A stretch of DNA of 64,000 bases from positions 1 to 64,000 of the forward strand of contig JAFAFP010000156.1 of NCBI GenBank assembly GCA_023423415.1. The letters are read 5' to 3'. Shown piece by piece: positions 46,750 to 56,361 of the stretch (positions are counted from its first letter, which is position 1; the number at the start of each line of letters is the position of its first letter). Under the pieces are notes generated by a model. That model searched no databases, had not been told where the DNA came from, and worked only from the letters and a program-made list of their open reading frames with translations. Source of the stretch: Pseudomonadota bacterium (GTDB lineage Bacteria; Pseudomonadota; Alphaproteobacteria; Rhizobiales; Xanthobacteraceae). The position numbers were made by a program, and so were the translations under genes.

Positions 46750-47730
46750 ATGGGTTACTTTCTTGACGGTATTTGGCATGACCAGTGGTACGACACCGCC
46801 GAGACGAGAGGCCGCTTCCAGCGCGAGGCATCGCGTTTTCACAACTGGATCACGGCCGATGGGGCCGCGGGACCAACCGGCGAAGGCGGCTTCAAGGCCG
46901 AGCCGGACCGCTATCATCTCTACGTGTCGCTCGCCTGTCCCTGGGCGCACCGCACGCTGATCTTCCGCAAGCTGAAGAAGCTGGAAAACCTGATCTCGGT
47001 CTCGGTCGTCTCGCCGATGATGTTCGAGCGCGGCTGGACCTTCAACGAAGGCGAAGGTTCGAGCGGCGACGCGCTTTATCATTCGAGCACGCTCGGCGAC
47101 ATCTATCTGAAGGCCAATCCGAAATATTCGGGCCGTGTCACCGTGCCGGTGCTGTGGGACAAGCAGCGCGGCACGATCGTCAACAATGAATCGTCCGAGA
47201 TCATCCGCATGCTCAACAGCGCGTTCAATGCGCTGACCGGCGACACGACGGATTTCTATCCGGCGGCGTTGCGGACCGAAATCGATGACATCAACAAGCG
47301 CGTCTATGAAACAGTGAACAACGGCGTCTATCGCTGTGGCTTTGCGACGACGCAGGACGCCTATGAGGAAGCCTTCGCGCAGTTGTTTGAAACGCTGGAC
47401 GAACTGGAAGCCCGGCTCGGGGTACAGCGTTATCTTGCGGGCCGCAGTGTGACCGAAGCAGACTGGCGGCTCTTCCCAACGCTGATCCGCTTCGACGCCG
47501 TCTATGTCGGCCACTTCAAGTGCAACCTGCGGCGCATCGACGATTATCCGAACCTGTCGAACTACATGCGCGAGCTTTATCAATGGCCGGGCATCAGCGA
47601 CACCGTGAACATCGATCAGATCAAGCGGCACTATTACGGCAGCCACAAGGGCATCAATCCGACCGGCATCGTTCCGGTCGGACCGGCGCTGGATTTCGAG
47701 CGTCCGCATGATCGCGGACGATTTGGCTGA
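46750..47730 (+). CDS. Glutathionyl-hydroquinone reductase (Xi-class GST, YqjG-like)
   Basis: This 326-residue enzyme has the Xi-class features RFHNWI near residue 30, the catalytic SLACPWAHRTLIFR (Cys near 63), VPVLWDKQRGTIVNNESSEIIRM near 135, and a C-terminal all-helical domain with YLAGRSVTEADWRLFPTLIRFD. It removes glutathione from glutathionyl-hydroquinones with a second glutathione, forming a mixed disulfide, and is associated with quinone degradation or detoxification. It is monocistronic and converges with cheR nine bases away. Confidence 0.92.
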   Translation: MGYFLDGIWHDQWYDTAETRGRFQREASRFHNWITADGAAGPTGEGGFKAEPDRYHLYVSLACPWAHRTLIFRKLKKLENLISVSVVSPMMFERGWTFNEGEGSSGDALYHSSTLGDIYLKANPKYSGRVTVPVLWDKQRGTIVNNESSEIIRMLNSAFNALTGDTTDFYPAALRTEIDDINKRVYETVNNGVYRCGFATTQDAYEEAFAQLFETLDELEARLGVQRYLAGRSVTEADWRLFPTLIRFDAVYVGHFKCNLRRIDDYPNLSNYMRELYQWPGISDTVNIDQIKRHYYGSHKGINPTGIVPVGPALDFERPHDRGRFG

Positions 47731-47739
47731 AAAACGCGC

Positions 47740-48621
47740 TCAGACCGCTGGGGCGATGCGCGTATTCGCAGCCGCCATCCGGGACATCGCGACCCGGTCG
47801 GTCGGTATCGCTGCGTTGGCGGGTGTGTAAAGTCCGCGACGATCCGCGACGATGCTGAACGCCTGCGTCAGGCCGATCGTCGTCTCCGCAGAGCCGAGAA
47901 CCAGATAACCATCCGCCGCGGTGACGCGAGCCAGCCGGTCCAGAATATCGGATTTGGTCGGCTGGTCGAAATAGATCAGCACATTGCGGCACATCACCAG
48001 GTCGAAGGTCCCCAGCCGCGAGAAATCGTTGAGGAGATTGAGCGGCCGGAACTGGACCATGCTGCGGATATGCGGCGCGATCTGCCATAGATCGCCCGAC
48101 TGCGTGAAATACTTCAGCAGCATCTGGATCGGCAATCCGCGTTGCACCTCGAACTGGCTGTAGATGCCCGCCTTCGCCTTCTCCAGAACCGGCTTTGACA
48201 AATCGGTCGCGAGGATCTCGATCCGGAATCCGTCGAGCGCATGCCCCATCTCCTGCAGCAGCATCGCCAGGGAATAAGGCTCCTGCCCTGTGGACGCGGC
48301 GGCGCACCAGATCCGGATGCGCTTGTTGTGCGACCGCGCGGCGAGAAGGGATGGGATAATGAATGACTTGAAATGATCAAACGGAATTCGGTCGCGAAAG
48401 AAGAAAGTCTCGTTGGTGGTCATGGCCTCGACCACCTCGACGGTCAGGACCTCGTCATCGAGCCGCAATTGACGGACAATATCCGACAAGTTTGCATAGC
48501 CGCGGCGGAGCGCAATCGGCAGCAGGCGGCTTTCGAGCAGATACTGCTTGTCCGCCGCCAGCATGAGACCCGAGCGCTGCTTCAACAGCTTGCGGATGAA
48601 ATCGTAATCCGATGGCGTCAC
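47740..48621 (-). CDS. cheR: Chemotaxis protein methyltransferase CheR
   Basis: CheR methylates glutamates on chemoreceptors using SAM. The 293-residue protein has the N-terminal helical domain, MTTNETFFFRD near residue 75, the SAM site IWCAAASTGQEPYSLAM near 107, and MCRNVLIYF near 210. The GTG start at 48621 follows GGGAGG and overlaps the cheB stop by four bases (GTGA), so the two are coupled. About 30 residues after the conserved end are a variable tail. It is last in the operon. Confidence 0.93.
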   Translation of the reverse strand: MTPSDYDFIRKLLKQRSGLMLAADKQYLLESRLLPIALRRGYANLSDIVRQLRLDDEVLTVEVVEAMTTNETFFFRDRIPFDHFKSFIIPSLLAARSHNKRIRIWCAAASTGQEPYSLAMLLQEMGHALDGFRIEILATDLSKPVLEKAKAGIYSQFEVQRGLPIQMLLKYFTQSGDLWQIAPHIRSMVQFRPLNLLNDFSRLGTFDLVMCRNVLIYFDQPTKSDILDRLARVTAADGYLVLGSAETTIGLTQAFSIVADRRGLYTPANAAIPTDRVAMSRMAAANTRIAPAV

Positions 48622-49760
48622 ACGCGCCTCCCGGCAAACAACCGTGAGATGGCAGGCGCGATGTCGTTCAGCGGCAGAAGCGACGAACACAGACCGGCCT
48701 GCGCGACCGAACCTGGCATACCCCACACGACGCTTGTCGCTTCGTCCTGTGCGATGACGCTTCCCCCGGATGTGACAATGTCATTGGCGCCGTCCGTGCC
48801 GTCCGTGCCCATGCCGGTCAGCACGAGACCGAGCACCCAACTGCCCCACACCATGGCCGCTGAAGAGAACAGGACGTCCACCGCCGGTTTGCAGAAATGC
48901 ACCGGCGGCGCGTCGTCGAGGACGGCGATGGGCTGCCCCCCGGACCGCACGATGCGCAAATGCCGGTGCCCGGGCGCCACATAAATGCGGCCGGCGAGGA
49001 CCGCCTCGCCATCCTCCGCTTCGCGCGCCGGTCGTCCCGTCGCACGCTCCAGATGCTCCGCAAGGATCGTGGTGAATGTCGGCGGCATGTGCTGCGTGAT
49101 CAACACCGGCGCCTGATCGATCACAGGGCCGAGCCGCTTGCAGATTTCGGTCAGAGCTTGCGGCCCCCCAGTGGACGATCCGATCACCAGCACGCGTGGA
49201 GTGGCCGTCGATCCTGGTCGCAACGAGACGGTATCGTGCCGCTTGCCGGTGAATGGCAGCACATTGTCGAACGTCTGCGATTTGAGCCTTGCCTCGGCGA
49301 CGCCACGGCGGTCCGGCTGCATCGGGCCACGCCGCGCGCGGACGCCAAGTTCGCGAATTTTCGTCATTAAGGCATGACGATACGCTTCGTTGGTGATCGC
49401 GCCTTCCGCATCAGGCTTTTGGACACAGTCGAGCGCACCCAGGGCTAACGCACGCAGCGATATCTCCGCGTTGCGGCGCGTCAGCGTCGACGCCATGATG
49501 ACGGCGACGCCAGGCTTCTGCTTGAGGATCAATGGCAGCGCTTCGATGCCATCCATATCCGGCATCGCGATATCGAGCACAACAACATCTGGATCGGTGC
49601 GATCCAGCTTGTCGAGCGCTTCGCGCGCGGTTTGCACCGACGCGACGATTTCAATGCCCGTTTCGAGCTCGCTCCAGCGGCGAATGAAGCCTCGAGCGAT
49701 GGCGGAATCATCGACCACCATCACCCTGACGGGCACGGTGGGCAGAAGGCAATCCTGCAT
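48618..49760 (-). CDS. cheB: Protein-glutamate methylesterase CheB
   Basis: This 380-residue protein has a receiver domain (MVVDDSAIARG; phosphoacceptor in VVVLDIAMPDMDG) and a methylesterase domain with the catalytic Ser in GSSTGGP (about 195), His in LITQHMPP (about 222) and Asp in GMGTDGTDGA (about 317). It demethylates receptors in adaptation. The start at 49760 is preferred because it begins close to the receiver domain, but the ribosome-binding site is weak and a GTG at 49793 is possible. Confidence 0.93.
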   Translation of the reverse strand: MQDCLLPTVPVRVMVVDDSAIARGFIRRWSELETGIEIVASVQTAREALDKLDRTDPDVVVLDIAMPDMDGIEALPLILKQKPGVAVIMASTLTRRNAEISLRALALGALDCVQKPDAEGAITNEAYRHALMTKIRELGVRARRGPMQPDRRGVAEARLKSQTFDNVLPFTGKRHDTVSLRPGSTATPRVLVIGSSTGGPQALTEICKRLGPVIDQAPVLITQHMPPTFTTILAEHLERATGRPAREAEDGEAVLAGRIYVAPGHRHLRIVRSGGQPIAVLDDAPPVHFCKPAVDVLFSSAAMVWGSWVLGLVLTGMGTDGTDGANDIVTSGGSVIAQDEATSVVWGMPGSVAQAGLCSSLLPLNDIAPAISRLFAGRRV

Positions 49761-49812
49761 GCTATGTGTCAGACCGGTCACAATACTCACCACCGGGCAA
49801 AGCTGTTGCCAT

Positions 49813-50178
49813 TCAGATCAACCCGACTTCCTGAAATTTCGCTTCGACAATGTCGCGATCAAACGGCTTCATGATGTATTCATTCGCGCCGGCGTGCAGC
49901 GCGCGCGCGATATGTGCGACATCGTTCTCAGTCGTGCAGAACACGACTTTCGGGCGATCCCCCCCCGGCATACGGCGCAGGGCCTTCAGGAAGTCGTAGC
50001 CGTCCATCTTCGGCATGTTCCAGTCGAGCAGAATTGCATCCGGCAACATGCGCTGACACGCATCGAGCGCTTGCTGCCCGTCTTCTGCCTCAACGGTCTG
50101 AAAATCCATCCCTTCGAGAATGCGCTTTGCGACTTTGCGGATGACGCTGGAATCATCGACAACAAGGCAGGTTTTCAT
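49813..50178 (-). CDS. cheY: CheY-type response regulator
   Basis: This 121-residue single receiver domain has acidic residues in LVVDDSS, the phosphoacceptor Asp in ILLDWNMPKMDG (near residue 53) and the conserved Lys in YIMKPFD near 105. GAGG lies just before the ATG at 50178. It carries the CheA signal to the flagellar motor or to another output. Its position between cheW and cheB in the same operon supports the assignment. Confidence 0.92.
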   Translation of the reverse strand: MKTCLVVDDSSVIRKVAKRILEGMDFQTVEAEDGQQALDACQRMLPDAILLDWNMPKMDGYDFLKALRRMPGGDRPKVVFCTTENDVAHIARALHAGANEYIMKPFDRDIVEAKFQEVGLI

Positions 50179-50227
50179 CACACCTCACATATTCAACTTG
50201 CGCGGTTCAATCCGCATTGCCGCCGCA

Positions 50228-50692
50228 CTATGCGGCCATTTCCACTGGCTTGAAGTCGATCAAGCGATCGACATCGAGAATGACAAGAAGGCCGGCATCA
50301 AGACGGTGAACGCCGGAAGCAATCTGCTTTAGACAGCCATCGAGATTCACCGGAACCGGCTCTGCGGTATCCGCGGTGAGCTTCAACACTTCGCCGACGG
50401 CATCGATGACCAGACCGTAGGCCTCGCCGGCCTGATCGATCCCGACCGCCATCGTCGCTTCACAGGCATCACTCGAAAGCCCGAGCCGACGCCGCAGATC
50501 GATCGCGGTCACGATGCGTCCGCGCAAATTGATCACGCCTGCAATGTCGTCAGGCGCCAACGGCACGCGGGTCAGTTTGTGCAGCATGAAGACATCCTGA
50601 ACCCGCGCGATCGGCAATCCGAACAACTGGCCGTTGACGGTGATGGTGACGTATTCAGTTGCGGAGCTGATTGGGGTACGTGCTTCTGACAT
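50228..50692 (-). CDS. cheW: Chemotaxis coupling protein CheW
   Basis: This 154-residue CheW domain has YVTITVNGQLFGLPIARVQDV near residue 14, INLRGRIVTAIDLRRRLGL near 53 and GLVIDAVGEVLKL near 92. It links chemoreceptors to CheA. The ATG at 50692 is one base after the cheA stop, implying coupled translation. An in-frame extension into cheA is not conserved-looking. Confidence 0.92.
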   Translation of the reverse strand: MSEARTPISSATEYVTITVNGQLFGLPIARVQDVFMLHKLTRVPLAPDDIAGVINLRGRIVTAIDLRRRLGLSSDACEATMAVGIDQAGEAYGLVIDAVGEVLKLTADTAEPVPVNLDGCLKQIASGVHRLDAGLLVILDVDRLIDFKPVEMAA

Positions 50693-50693
50693 G

Positions 50694-53300
50694 TCAGGCA
50701 GCCCGATTGATGGCGGCATCCGTCTGCTCCTTGATCGAAGCAATCAGACCCTGGCGGTCGAATTTCGCAACAAAATCATTGAAGCCGGCACGGCGTACGC
50801 GTTCGATCATCTCAGGCGTTGTCATGGATGACAGCGCAATAACTGGGATCGTCTCCTTGCGTTCGGTACGAATGGCCCTCGCCAGGGCGAGACCATCCAT
50901 GTCAGGCATGTCGAGGTCGGTCACGACGAGATCGAACTCGCGACCGCTGCGAATGAGGTCATGCGCTTCCCGGCCGCTGGCCGCGGCGGTGACGCTGAAG
51001 CCGGCCGCTCGCAGCACTGGAACAAGCATATTCCGGAAGAACGTGGAGTCATCGACCAGCAAGAGATGTCGCGCCTCGCGCGCTCCGACATCGCCCCTTG
51101 CCCCCAAACCATCGGAGAAGGCAAGCGGCAGATAGTGACTGACATCGACGATGTCGGTCGCCTCACCTTTCACGATGGCCGATCCAAGAATGCCTGGCCG
51201 CTCGTCCGTGACCTGGATATCGAATTCCTCTTCAACGATATCGACAATCTCATCGACGAGCAGCGCCATGGGTCGATGACCATCAGAGAAGACAAGCAAC
51301 GGCTGCGTGCCCTTCTCTCTCACCCGAACGCATTCCCCCGGCCGGATCAACGGCATGAGCTGCCCGCGATATTGGAGAAGGTACCGGTTGCCGGCAATTT
51401 CTATCTTGCGAACATCGATCTCTTCAAGTCGTGTCACCAGCGACAGCGGCACGGCGCGTTGCGCCGGCGAACCGGCCCGAAAGATCAGAAGCGAGGTCTT
51501 GTCCTGAGTTGCAACCTCCCGCTCGCTTTCGTCGGACAACTCGATGCCGAGACCAGCGACACGCGTGGATCCGAACGACGCCGCAATACCATTCGGATCG
51601 AGGATCATGATCACGGCGCCATCGCCAAGGATCGTATTGCCGGAAAATGCATGAATGTGCCGAAGCTTCGACGCCATCGGCTTGACGACGATTTCTTCCG
51701 TATGAAAGACGCGATCGACGACAAGGCCGAACGAGTCCGGACCGATCTGCGTCACCACCACAAACCCGTCTTCGCCCTCCTGCTCCGCCACGTCGCCCAG
51801 ACGCAACAACTTGCGCAGATGAATAAGCGGGAGCAACTTGTTCCGCAGCCGCAGGACCGGCGTATTCTTGATCCGCTCGATACGGTTTTCATGGTTCGGG
51901 CGCACGCGGACGAGTTCCATGACAGCGACCTGCGGCATGGCAAAGCGTTCACCGGCAGCATCGACGATCAGGGCGGACACAATGGCGAGCGTAAGCGGAA
52001 TCTTGATGACGAAGGACGCGCCTTGCCCAGGCACCGATTTGACATCGATCGTGCCGCCGATCTGGTCGATATTGCTTTGCACGACATCCATCCCGACGCC
52101 ACGGCCGGAAATATTGGTGATCGTGTCCGCCGTTGACATGCCCGCGGCGAAGATGAAGCGATGGATCTGAGTTTCCGACATCTTGTCGAGTTCTGTGTCG
52201 GTCGCGAGACCCAATGCCAGCGCTTTCGTTCGGATCTTTGCGGTGTTCAGACCACGGCCATCGTCAGCCACTTCGACAATGATATGGCCACCCTCATGGC
52301 GCGCGGTCAGGCGAATGGTGGCGCGCTCCGACTTGCCCAAAGCGCGTCGCTCCGCCCGCGTTTCGATGCCGTGATCCGCAGAGTTGCGGACCATATGGGT
52401 CAACGGGTCCTTGATCATGTCGAGCACCTGCCGATCGAGCTCGGTCTCGGCGCCCTGCATTTCAAGTTCGATCTGCTTACCAAGCTCGCCGGCGAGGTCG
52501 CGCACCAGCCGCGGCAACTTCTGCCAGGCGTTGCCGATCGGCTGCATTCGCGTCTTCATGACGCCTTCCTGCAACTCTGCTGTGACATGCGAGAGCCGTT
52601 GCAGGGGAACCTTGAATTCCGTTTCCGCCTGATGCCGCAGGAGCTCCATCAACTGATTGCGGGTCAGCACTAGCTCCGACACCATCGTCATCAAGTGTTC
52701 GAGCGTGTCGACATTGACGCGGATCGTATGGCCAGCAATCTTGCTGTCCGGAAACGCCTCGCTCTTGGGATGAGACTTTGCGACCTGTGATGGTGCAGGC
52801 CCGGGCGTCTCACGGAACGCCCTTTCAAGTTCATCGAGCGTGGCTTCACCAGGCTTCAACGGGCGCTCAAGCACCTGATAAATCAACGATCCTTCGGTAT
52901 GTGCCTGCTGCGATGCATTTTTGTTGACCTGATGCGACATGGCATCGAGTCGTTCGATCAGATCGACATCAGTCCCGTTCGGTTCGCCTTCGCGTTTTTC
53001 AAGCGCGTCCAGGATTTCCTTGATGCGATCAATCGTGGTGAGAATCAACGTGACGGCATCTTCGGTCACCGGCATGCCGTCGCGGAATTTGCCCATCAGG
53101 CTTTCCGCCGCATGTGCCAGCGCCGCAAGCCGCGGCAGTCCGAGAAAGCCGCAAGTGCCTTTGATGGTGTGAACGAGCCGGAAAATATTCGCCAGAATCT
53201 CGGCGTTGTTCGGCTCCTGCTCAAAACGCACGAGCTCGACATCGACCGTATCGAGACTCTCATGAGTCTCGGTCAAGAAATCACGCAACAACTCGTCCAT
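50694..53300 (-). CDS. cheA: Chemotaxis histidine kinase CheA with C-terminal receiver
   Basis: This 868-residue hybrid kinase has an N-terminal Hpt domain with the phospho-His in LVHTIKGTCGF (His44), a dimerisation/kinase region with HMVRNSADHGIE and DDGRGLNTAK, a CheW-like regulatory domain, and a fused receiver domain at about 745-868 (LLLVDDSTFFRN; Asp in LVVTDLDMPDMDG). No separate P2 domain is obvious. The extra receiver may act as a phosphate sink or give self-control. It is transcribed with cheW, cheY, cheB and cheR; chpT lies 144 bases upstream. Confidence 0.94.
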   Translation of the reverse strand: MDELLRDFLTETHESLDTVDVELVRFEQEPNNAEILANIFRLVHTIKGTCGFLGLPRLAALAHAAESLMGKFRDGMPVTEDAVTLILTTIDRIKEILDALEKREGEPNGTDVDLIERLDAMSHQVNKNASQQAHTEGSLIYQVLERPLKPGEATLDELERAFRETPGPAPSQVAKSHPKSEAFPDSKIAGHTIRVNVDTLEHLMTMVSELVLTRNQLMELLRHQAETEFKVPLQRLSHVTAELQEGVMKTRMQPIGNAWQKLPRLVRDLAGELGKQIELEMQGAETELDRQVLDMIKDPLTHMVRNSADHGIETRAERRALGKSERATIRLTARHEGGHIIVEVADDGRGLNTAKIRTKALALGLATDTELDKMSETQIHRFIFAAGMSTADTITNISGRGVGMDVVQSNIDQIGGTIDVKSVPGQGASFVIKIPLTLAIVSALIVDAAGERFAMPQVAVMELVRVRPNHENRIERIKNTPVLRLRNKLLPLIHLRKLLRLGDVAEQEGEDGFVVVTQIGPDSFGLVVDRVFHTEEIVVKPMASKLRHIHAFSGNTILGDGAVIMILDPNGIAASFGSTRVAGLGIELSDESEREVATQDKTSLLIFRAGSPAQRAVPLSLVTRLEEIDVRKIEIAGNRYLLQYRGQLMPLIRPGECVRVREKGTQPLLVFSDGHRPMALLVDEIVDIVEEEFDIQVTDERPGILGSAIVKGEATDIVDVSHYLPLAFSDGLGARGDVGAREARHLLLVDDSTFFRNMLVPVLRAAGFSVTAAASGREAHDLIRSGREFDLVVTDLDMPDMDGLALARAIRTERKETIPVIALSSMTTPEMIERVRRAGFNDFVAKFDRQGLIASIKEQTDAAINRAA

Positions 53301-53444
53301 TGCAAAAGGCCTTTTACGCCGGAAGGCCCTTCCAGCGTTTCACCATCCACAATGGTAGTATGTTGATAACCGTTTAATTTAGAGTAAGGGCGAACGCCGG
53401 GTTGCGCACCATTTACCGCTCGTTAACTACGTCCCGGCAGCAAC

Positions 53445-54086
53445 TCATTGCGCAGCGATAACGATGACCTGTTCCTCGTGAACGGCAGTGACCGTCATCC
53501 CGCATTCTTTTGCGAGAAGTCCCGTGTAGTACGGCTGTACGGCATGCGCATCGACCGACCCGTTATGCGAGCTCCCCGTCAGCAACTCAGGCACCGCTGC
53601 GGGCACTTTGGCGTAACCGCCGGTCGCTGAAATCCTGAACCCCAAGGTCTCCCCTTCGCCAACCGGATCGACGGTGATCTGACCGCCGCGCGGAATTGAC
53701 TGCCCCGCAATCAGCAGCATGTTGAGCACGAGCTTCACACGGTTCTTGGCGAGCAACAGACGCGGCAAATTCCATGCAAGTTTGGTCTTTTCATCCTCGA
53801 GGAAGCCACGCGCCACTTTTTCCGCATCGCCAAGATCGATCTGCGCCCCGGCCGACCCCGCCGCGCCGAAGGCAAGACGGCAGAATTGCAATTTGGCAGA
53901 GGCCTGATGGACACTCTTTTTGATCAGGTCCATGGCAAAAGCCTTGGTTTCCTGATCGTTGTCGTCTTCCATTACCTCAAGGCCATTGACTATCGCACCG
54001 ACCGGGCTGATGAGGTCGTGGCAGACCCTCGAACAGAGCAGGGCGGCGAGATCCAAAGGTTCGACATTGGCGAGCGTCGAGGACAT
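53445..54086 (-). CDS. chpT: Histidine phosphotransferase ChpT
   Basis: This 213-residue protein has the ChpT dimerisation helix with the phospho-His in CSRVCHDLISPVGAIVNGLE (His23) and a degenerate HATPase-like C-terminal domain lacking ATP-binding boxes. In Caulobacter and rhizobia ChpT moves phosphate from CckA to CtrA and CpdR. The start at 54086 gives the usual length. Its place directly upstream of the che operon on the same strand suggests shared control between cell-cycle phosphorelay and chemotaxis. It is divergent from cysQ. Confidence 0.87.
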   Translation of the reverse strand: MSSTLANVEPLDLAALLCSRVCHDLISPVGAIVNGLEVMEDDNDQETKAFAMDLIKKSVHQASAKLQFCRLAFGAAGSAGAQIDLGDAEKVARGFLEDEKTKLAWNLPRLLLAKNRVKLVLNMLLIAGQSIPRGGQITVDPVGEGETLGFRISATGGYAKVPAAVPELLTGSSHNGSVDAHAVQPYYTGLLAKECGMTVTAVHEEQVIVIAAQ

Positions 54087-54211
54087 GAATTTGGCTCCGG
54101 TATTGACGGCGACCGAACACGAATCATTCAATTTTCAGGCACCAAACGCTTGATACACCGCGCTTGCTTCATCGCCAAGACGCGCACGAACGCGAAGGAT
54201 TCCGTAAGCTT

Positions 54212-55048
54212 ATGATACATCGCGATAATTTTGCCGATCCGCGGTTGCTTGATGAAATGACGGATATTGCATCACGCGCTGCGGCCGCGATCATGCGCGT
54301 GCGCGAAAATGGCGCTGCGGTGCGAACCAAATCGGATTCAAGTCCGGTGACGGAAGCCGACGAAGCGGCCGAGGCGATCATTCTGGAAGGACTTGCAAGC
54401 ATCCTGCCCGGCATTGCGGTGGTGTCCGAAGAAGCCGCGTCGCAGACCGAAACCGTTCATGTGCCCGATACATTCATCCTGGTCGATCCGCTCGACGGCA
54501 CACGCGAATTCATCGATGGGCGCGATGAATTCACTGTCAATATCGCGATCATCCAGAACGGACGGCCGGTTGCTGGCGTGGTCGGCGCGCCGGCTCTCGG
54601 CACGATCTGGCGCGGCGCGATGACCGCAGGTTCCGAACGGCTTGAACTTGCTCCGGGCGCAGCGCCCCAGGACGCAAAGTCGAAAGTGCCGCTTCACACC
54701 GCCGCGCATCGCGGAGGCGCATGGCGTGCGATGGTCAGCCGCTCGCATCTCGATCCAGCGACCGAAACATGGCTCACGCGATTTCCCGCAATCGAGCGGA
54801 TGGACTGCGGATCGTCGGTCAAGTTTTGCCGGATCGCGGAGGGCAAGGCCGATGTCTATCCCCGGCTTGGCCGCACATCCGAATGGGACATCGCGGCGGG
54901 CGACGCAGTCTTGAGTGCCGCCGGCGGCGTTGTGCTGACCTTGGATGGCGAACCGGTGCGCTATGGACAGGTGTCGCGCAATCTGAAGGTGCCGTCATTC
55001 ATCGCCTGGTGCGACGCGGCGGATGCGGCGAAGTATTCCGCGTCTTAA
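54212..55048 (+). CDS. cysQ: 3'(2'),5'-bisphosphate nucleotidase CysQ
   Basis: This 278-residue inositol-monophosphatase-fold protein has the metal-binding motifs VSEEAA near residue 75 and ILVDPLDGTREFIDGRDEFTVNIA near 90, with SEWDIAAGDAVLSAAGG near 225. CysQ hydrolyses PAP, the by-product of sulfate assimilation. Related histidinol-phosphatases share the fold, but the GTREFI-type loop favours CysQ. The ATG at 54212 has only a weak ribosome-binding site. It converges with the YHS gene three bases away. Confidence 0.9.
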   Translation: MIHRDNFADPRLLDEMTDIASRAAAAIMRVRENGAAVRTKSDSSPVTEADEAAEAIILEGLASILPGIAVVSEEAASQTETVHVPDTFILVDPLDGTREFIDGRDEFTVNIAIIQNGRPVAGVVGAPALGTIWRGAMTAGSERLELAPGAAPQDAKSKVPLHTAAHRGGAWRAMVSRSHLDPATETWLTRFPAIERMDCGSSVKFCRIAEGKADVYPRLGRTSEWDIAAGDAVLSAAGGVVLTLDGEPVRYGQVSRNLKVPSFIAWCDAADAAKYSAS

Positions 55049-55051
55049 CGT

Positions 55052-55558
55052 CTATGGCACGAGGGTTTTGCTGACGTCCGGCCAGTTCGCTTCCGCCTGC
55101 AACGCCATGCCGTCCGGGTCCGCCTCGAAGGCCTGCTTCGCTTCGGCGGATGCGAACAGGAACAGCCGCTGGTTATGCACCGCGAAGAACTCGGGATGGC
55201 CGGGCCGCGGAACGCCTTGCGACACCGCGGTCGGATCATAGCCGCCAAACTGCGGCATATAGACTTCGGGGTCGTTCTCGAACGCGGCGAGATTGCCTTC
55301 GTTCTTGAAGCGCCATGCAGCGCCCCCGTAATTCAGCTCCAGGCCCTCGTCGCCGGCCATCGCTTTGCCGTCGGTGAAGTAGGCAACCGGATCGAAACCA
55401 TAGATGGCAAGGCCGGAATTGCGATCGACGACGATCTGTTCGGTCGTCGCCGCCAGGGCGCCGCTGCTCTGCCACACCCCTGCGGCCAGACCGGCGCAAA
55501 GGCCGAGCGCACACACAAAGTGCAGGAATGACGGACGTTGACGGCCCAGTGTTGTCAT
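55052..55558 (-). CDS. YHS-domain secreted protein
   Basis: This 168-residue protein has an N-terminal hydrophobic signal (FVCALGLCAGLAAGVW, cleavage near ALAAT) followed by a YHS-type domain: GLAIYGFDPVAYFTDGKAM near residue 50 and AAWRFKNEGNLAAFENDPE near 79. YHS domains are small, often metal-associated modules; the role of such periplasmic versions is unclear. The ATG at 55558 starts the signal. The gene is divergent from eipA across about 105 bases. Confidence 0.85.
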   Translation of the reverse strand: MTTLGRQRPSFLHFVCALGLCAGLAAGVWQSSGALAATTEQIVVDRNSGLAIYGFDPVAYFTDGKAMAGDEGLELNYGGAAWRFKNEGNLAAFENDPEVYMPQFGGYDPTAVSQGVPRPGHPEFFAVHNQRLFLFASAEAKQAFEADPDGMALQAEANWPDVSKTLVP

Positions 55559-55664
55559 GATTCGGTCTGATAAGTGTTCCGATTCGGGTGCCATAGCTGA
55601 CAGCATCCGTGTGAGTAACCGGTTAAGCCGGCGCGACCGATTTCTATTCCTGATGGAGCACCTG

Positions 55665-56225
55665 ATGCGTTCGTTGGTTCGAATTCTGGCGATTGCCGCC
55701 TGCCTGGCCGGCGCATTTACCCAGCCGGCCGCCGCACAGCAGACCCAGTATTCGTCAAACGAGATTCTTGATTCCGGTCACCGCTTCTTCGGCACCGTGT
55801 CCCGGGGGCTCGCACAGGTGGTCGAGAAGGCCTTCAGTCAGTTCGGCCAGCCGAACGGCTACATCCTTGGCGAAGAAGCCAGCGGCGCATTCGTTGCCGG
55901 TCTGCGCTACGGCGAGGGCACGCTCTATACCAAGAATGCGGGGGACCTGCGGGTGTTCTGGCAAGGTCCGTCGGTCGGATTTGACGCCGGCGGCGAAGGC
56001 GCCCGCACCATGATGCTGGTTTACAACCTGCCCTCGACCGAAGCGATCTACGAGCGTTTCGGTGGCATCGACGGATCCGCCTATTTCATCGGCGGTTTCG
56101 GCATGACTGCCCTGACCGCCAATAACGTCGTTTTGGTGCCGATCCGGTCCGGCGTCGGACTGCGGCTCGGGGCCAACCTCGGCTACTTGAAATTCACCCC
56201 CAAGGCGACCTGGAATCCGTTCTAA
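55665..56225 (+). CDS. eipA: DUF1134 envelope integrity protein (EipA-like)
   Basis: This 186-residue secreted protein has a signal peptide (residues 1-24, ending PAAAQQ) and a DUF1134 domain: EILDSGHRFFGTVSRGLAQVV, GYILGEEASGAFVAGLRYGEG and FDAGGEGARTMMLVYNLP. EipA of Brucella is a periplasmic protein of this family needed for envelope stress resistance. GGAG six bases before the ATG at 55665 favours that start over the ATG at 55653. It forms a plus-strand run with a coiled-coil protein and a DUF2927 protein. The symbol is by family. Confidence 0.83.
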   Translation: MRSLVRILAIAACLAGAFTQPAAAQQTQYSSNEILDSGHRFFGTVSRGLAQVVEKAFSQFGQPNGYILGEEASGAFVAGLRYGEGTLYTKNAGDLRVFWQGPSVGFDAGGEGARTMMLVYNLPSTEAIYERFGGIDGSAYFIGGFGMTALTANNVVLVPIRSGVGLRLGANLGYLKFTPKATWNPF

Positions 56226-56361
56226 TCTTCTCTGATAACAACGGAATTATCTTTCCCGCCACGTGCCGGCCGGTCTAGGTTAGCCGCGGAACGGCGCTGG
56301 CAAGCGACAGGGCCGTTATGGCATTGTTCCCGCCAAATTCGCGCCCCTCGGAGTACCGGTC

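Noticed and set aside
53374..53388. CtrA-like box (TTAA-N7-TAAG) upstream of cheA
   Set aside because: The second half-site has two mismatches to TTAA, and short AT motifs of this kind occur by chance in intergenic DNA. It would be attractive with chpT next door but is too weak to claim.
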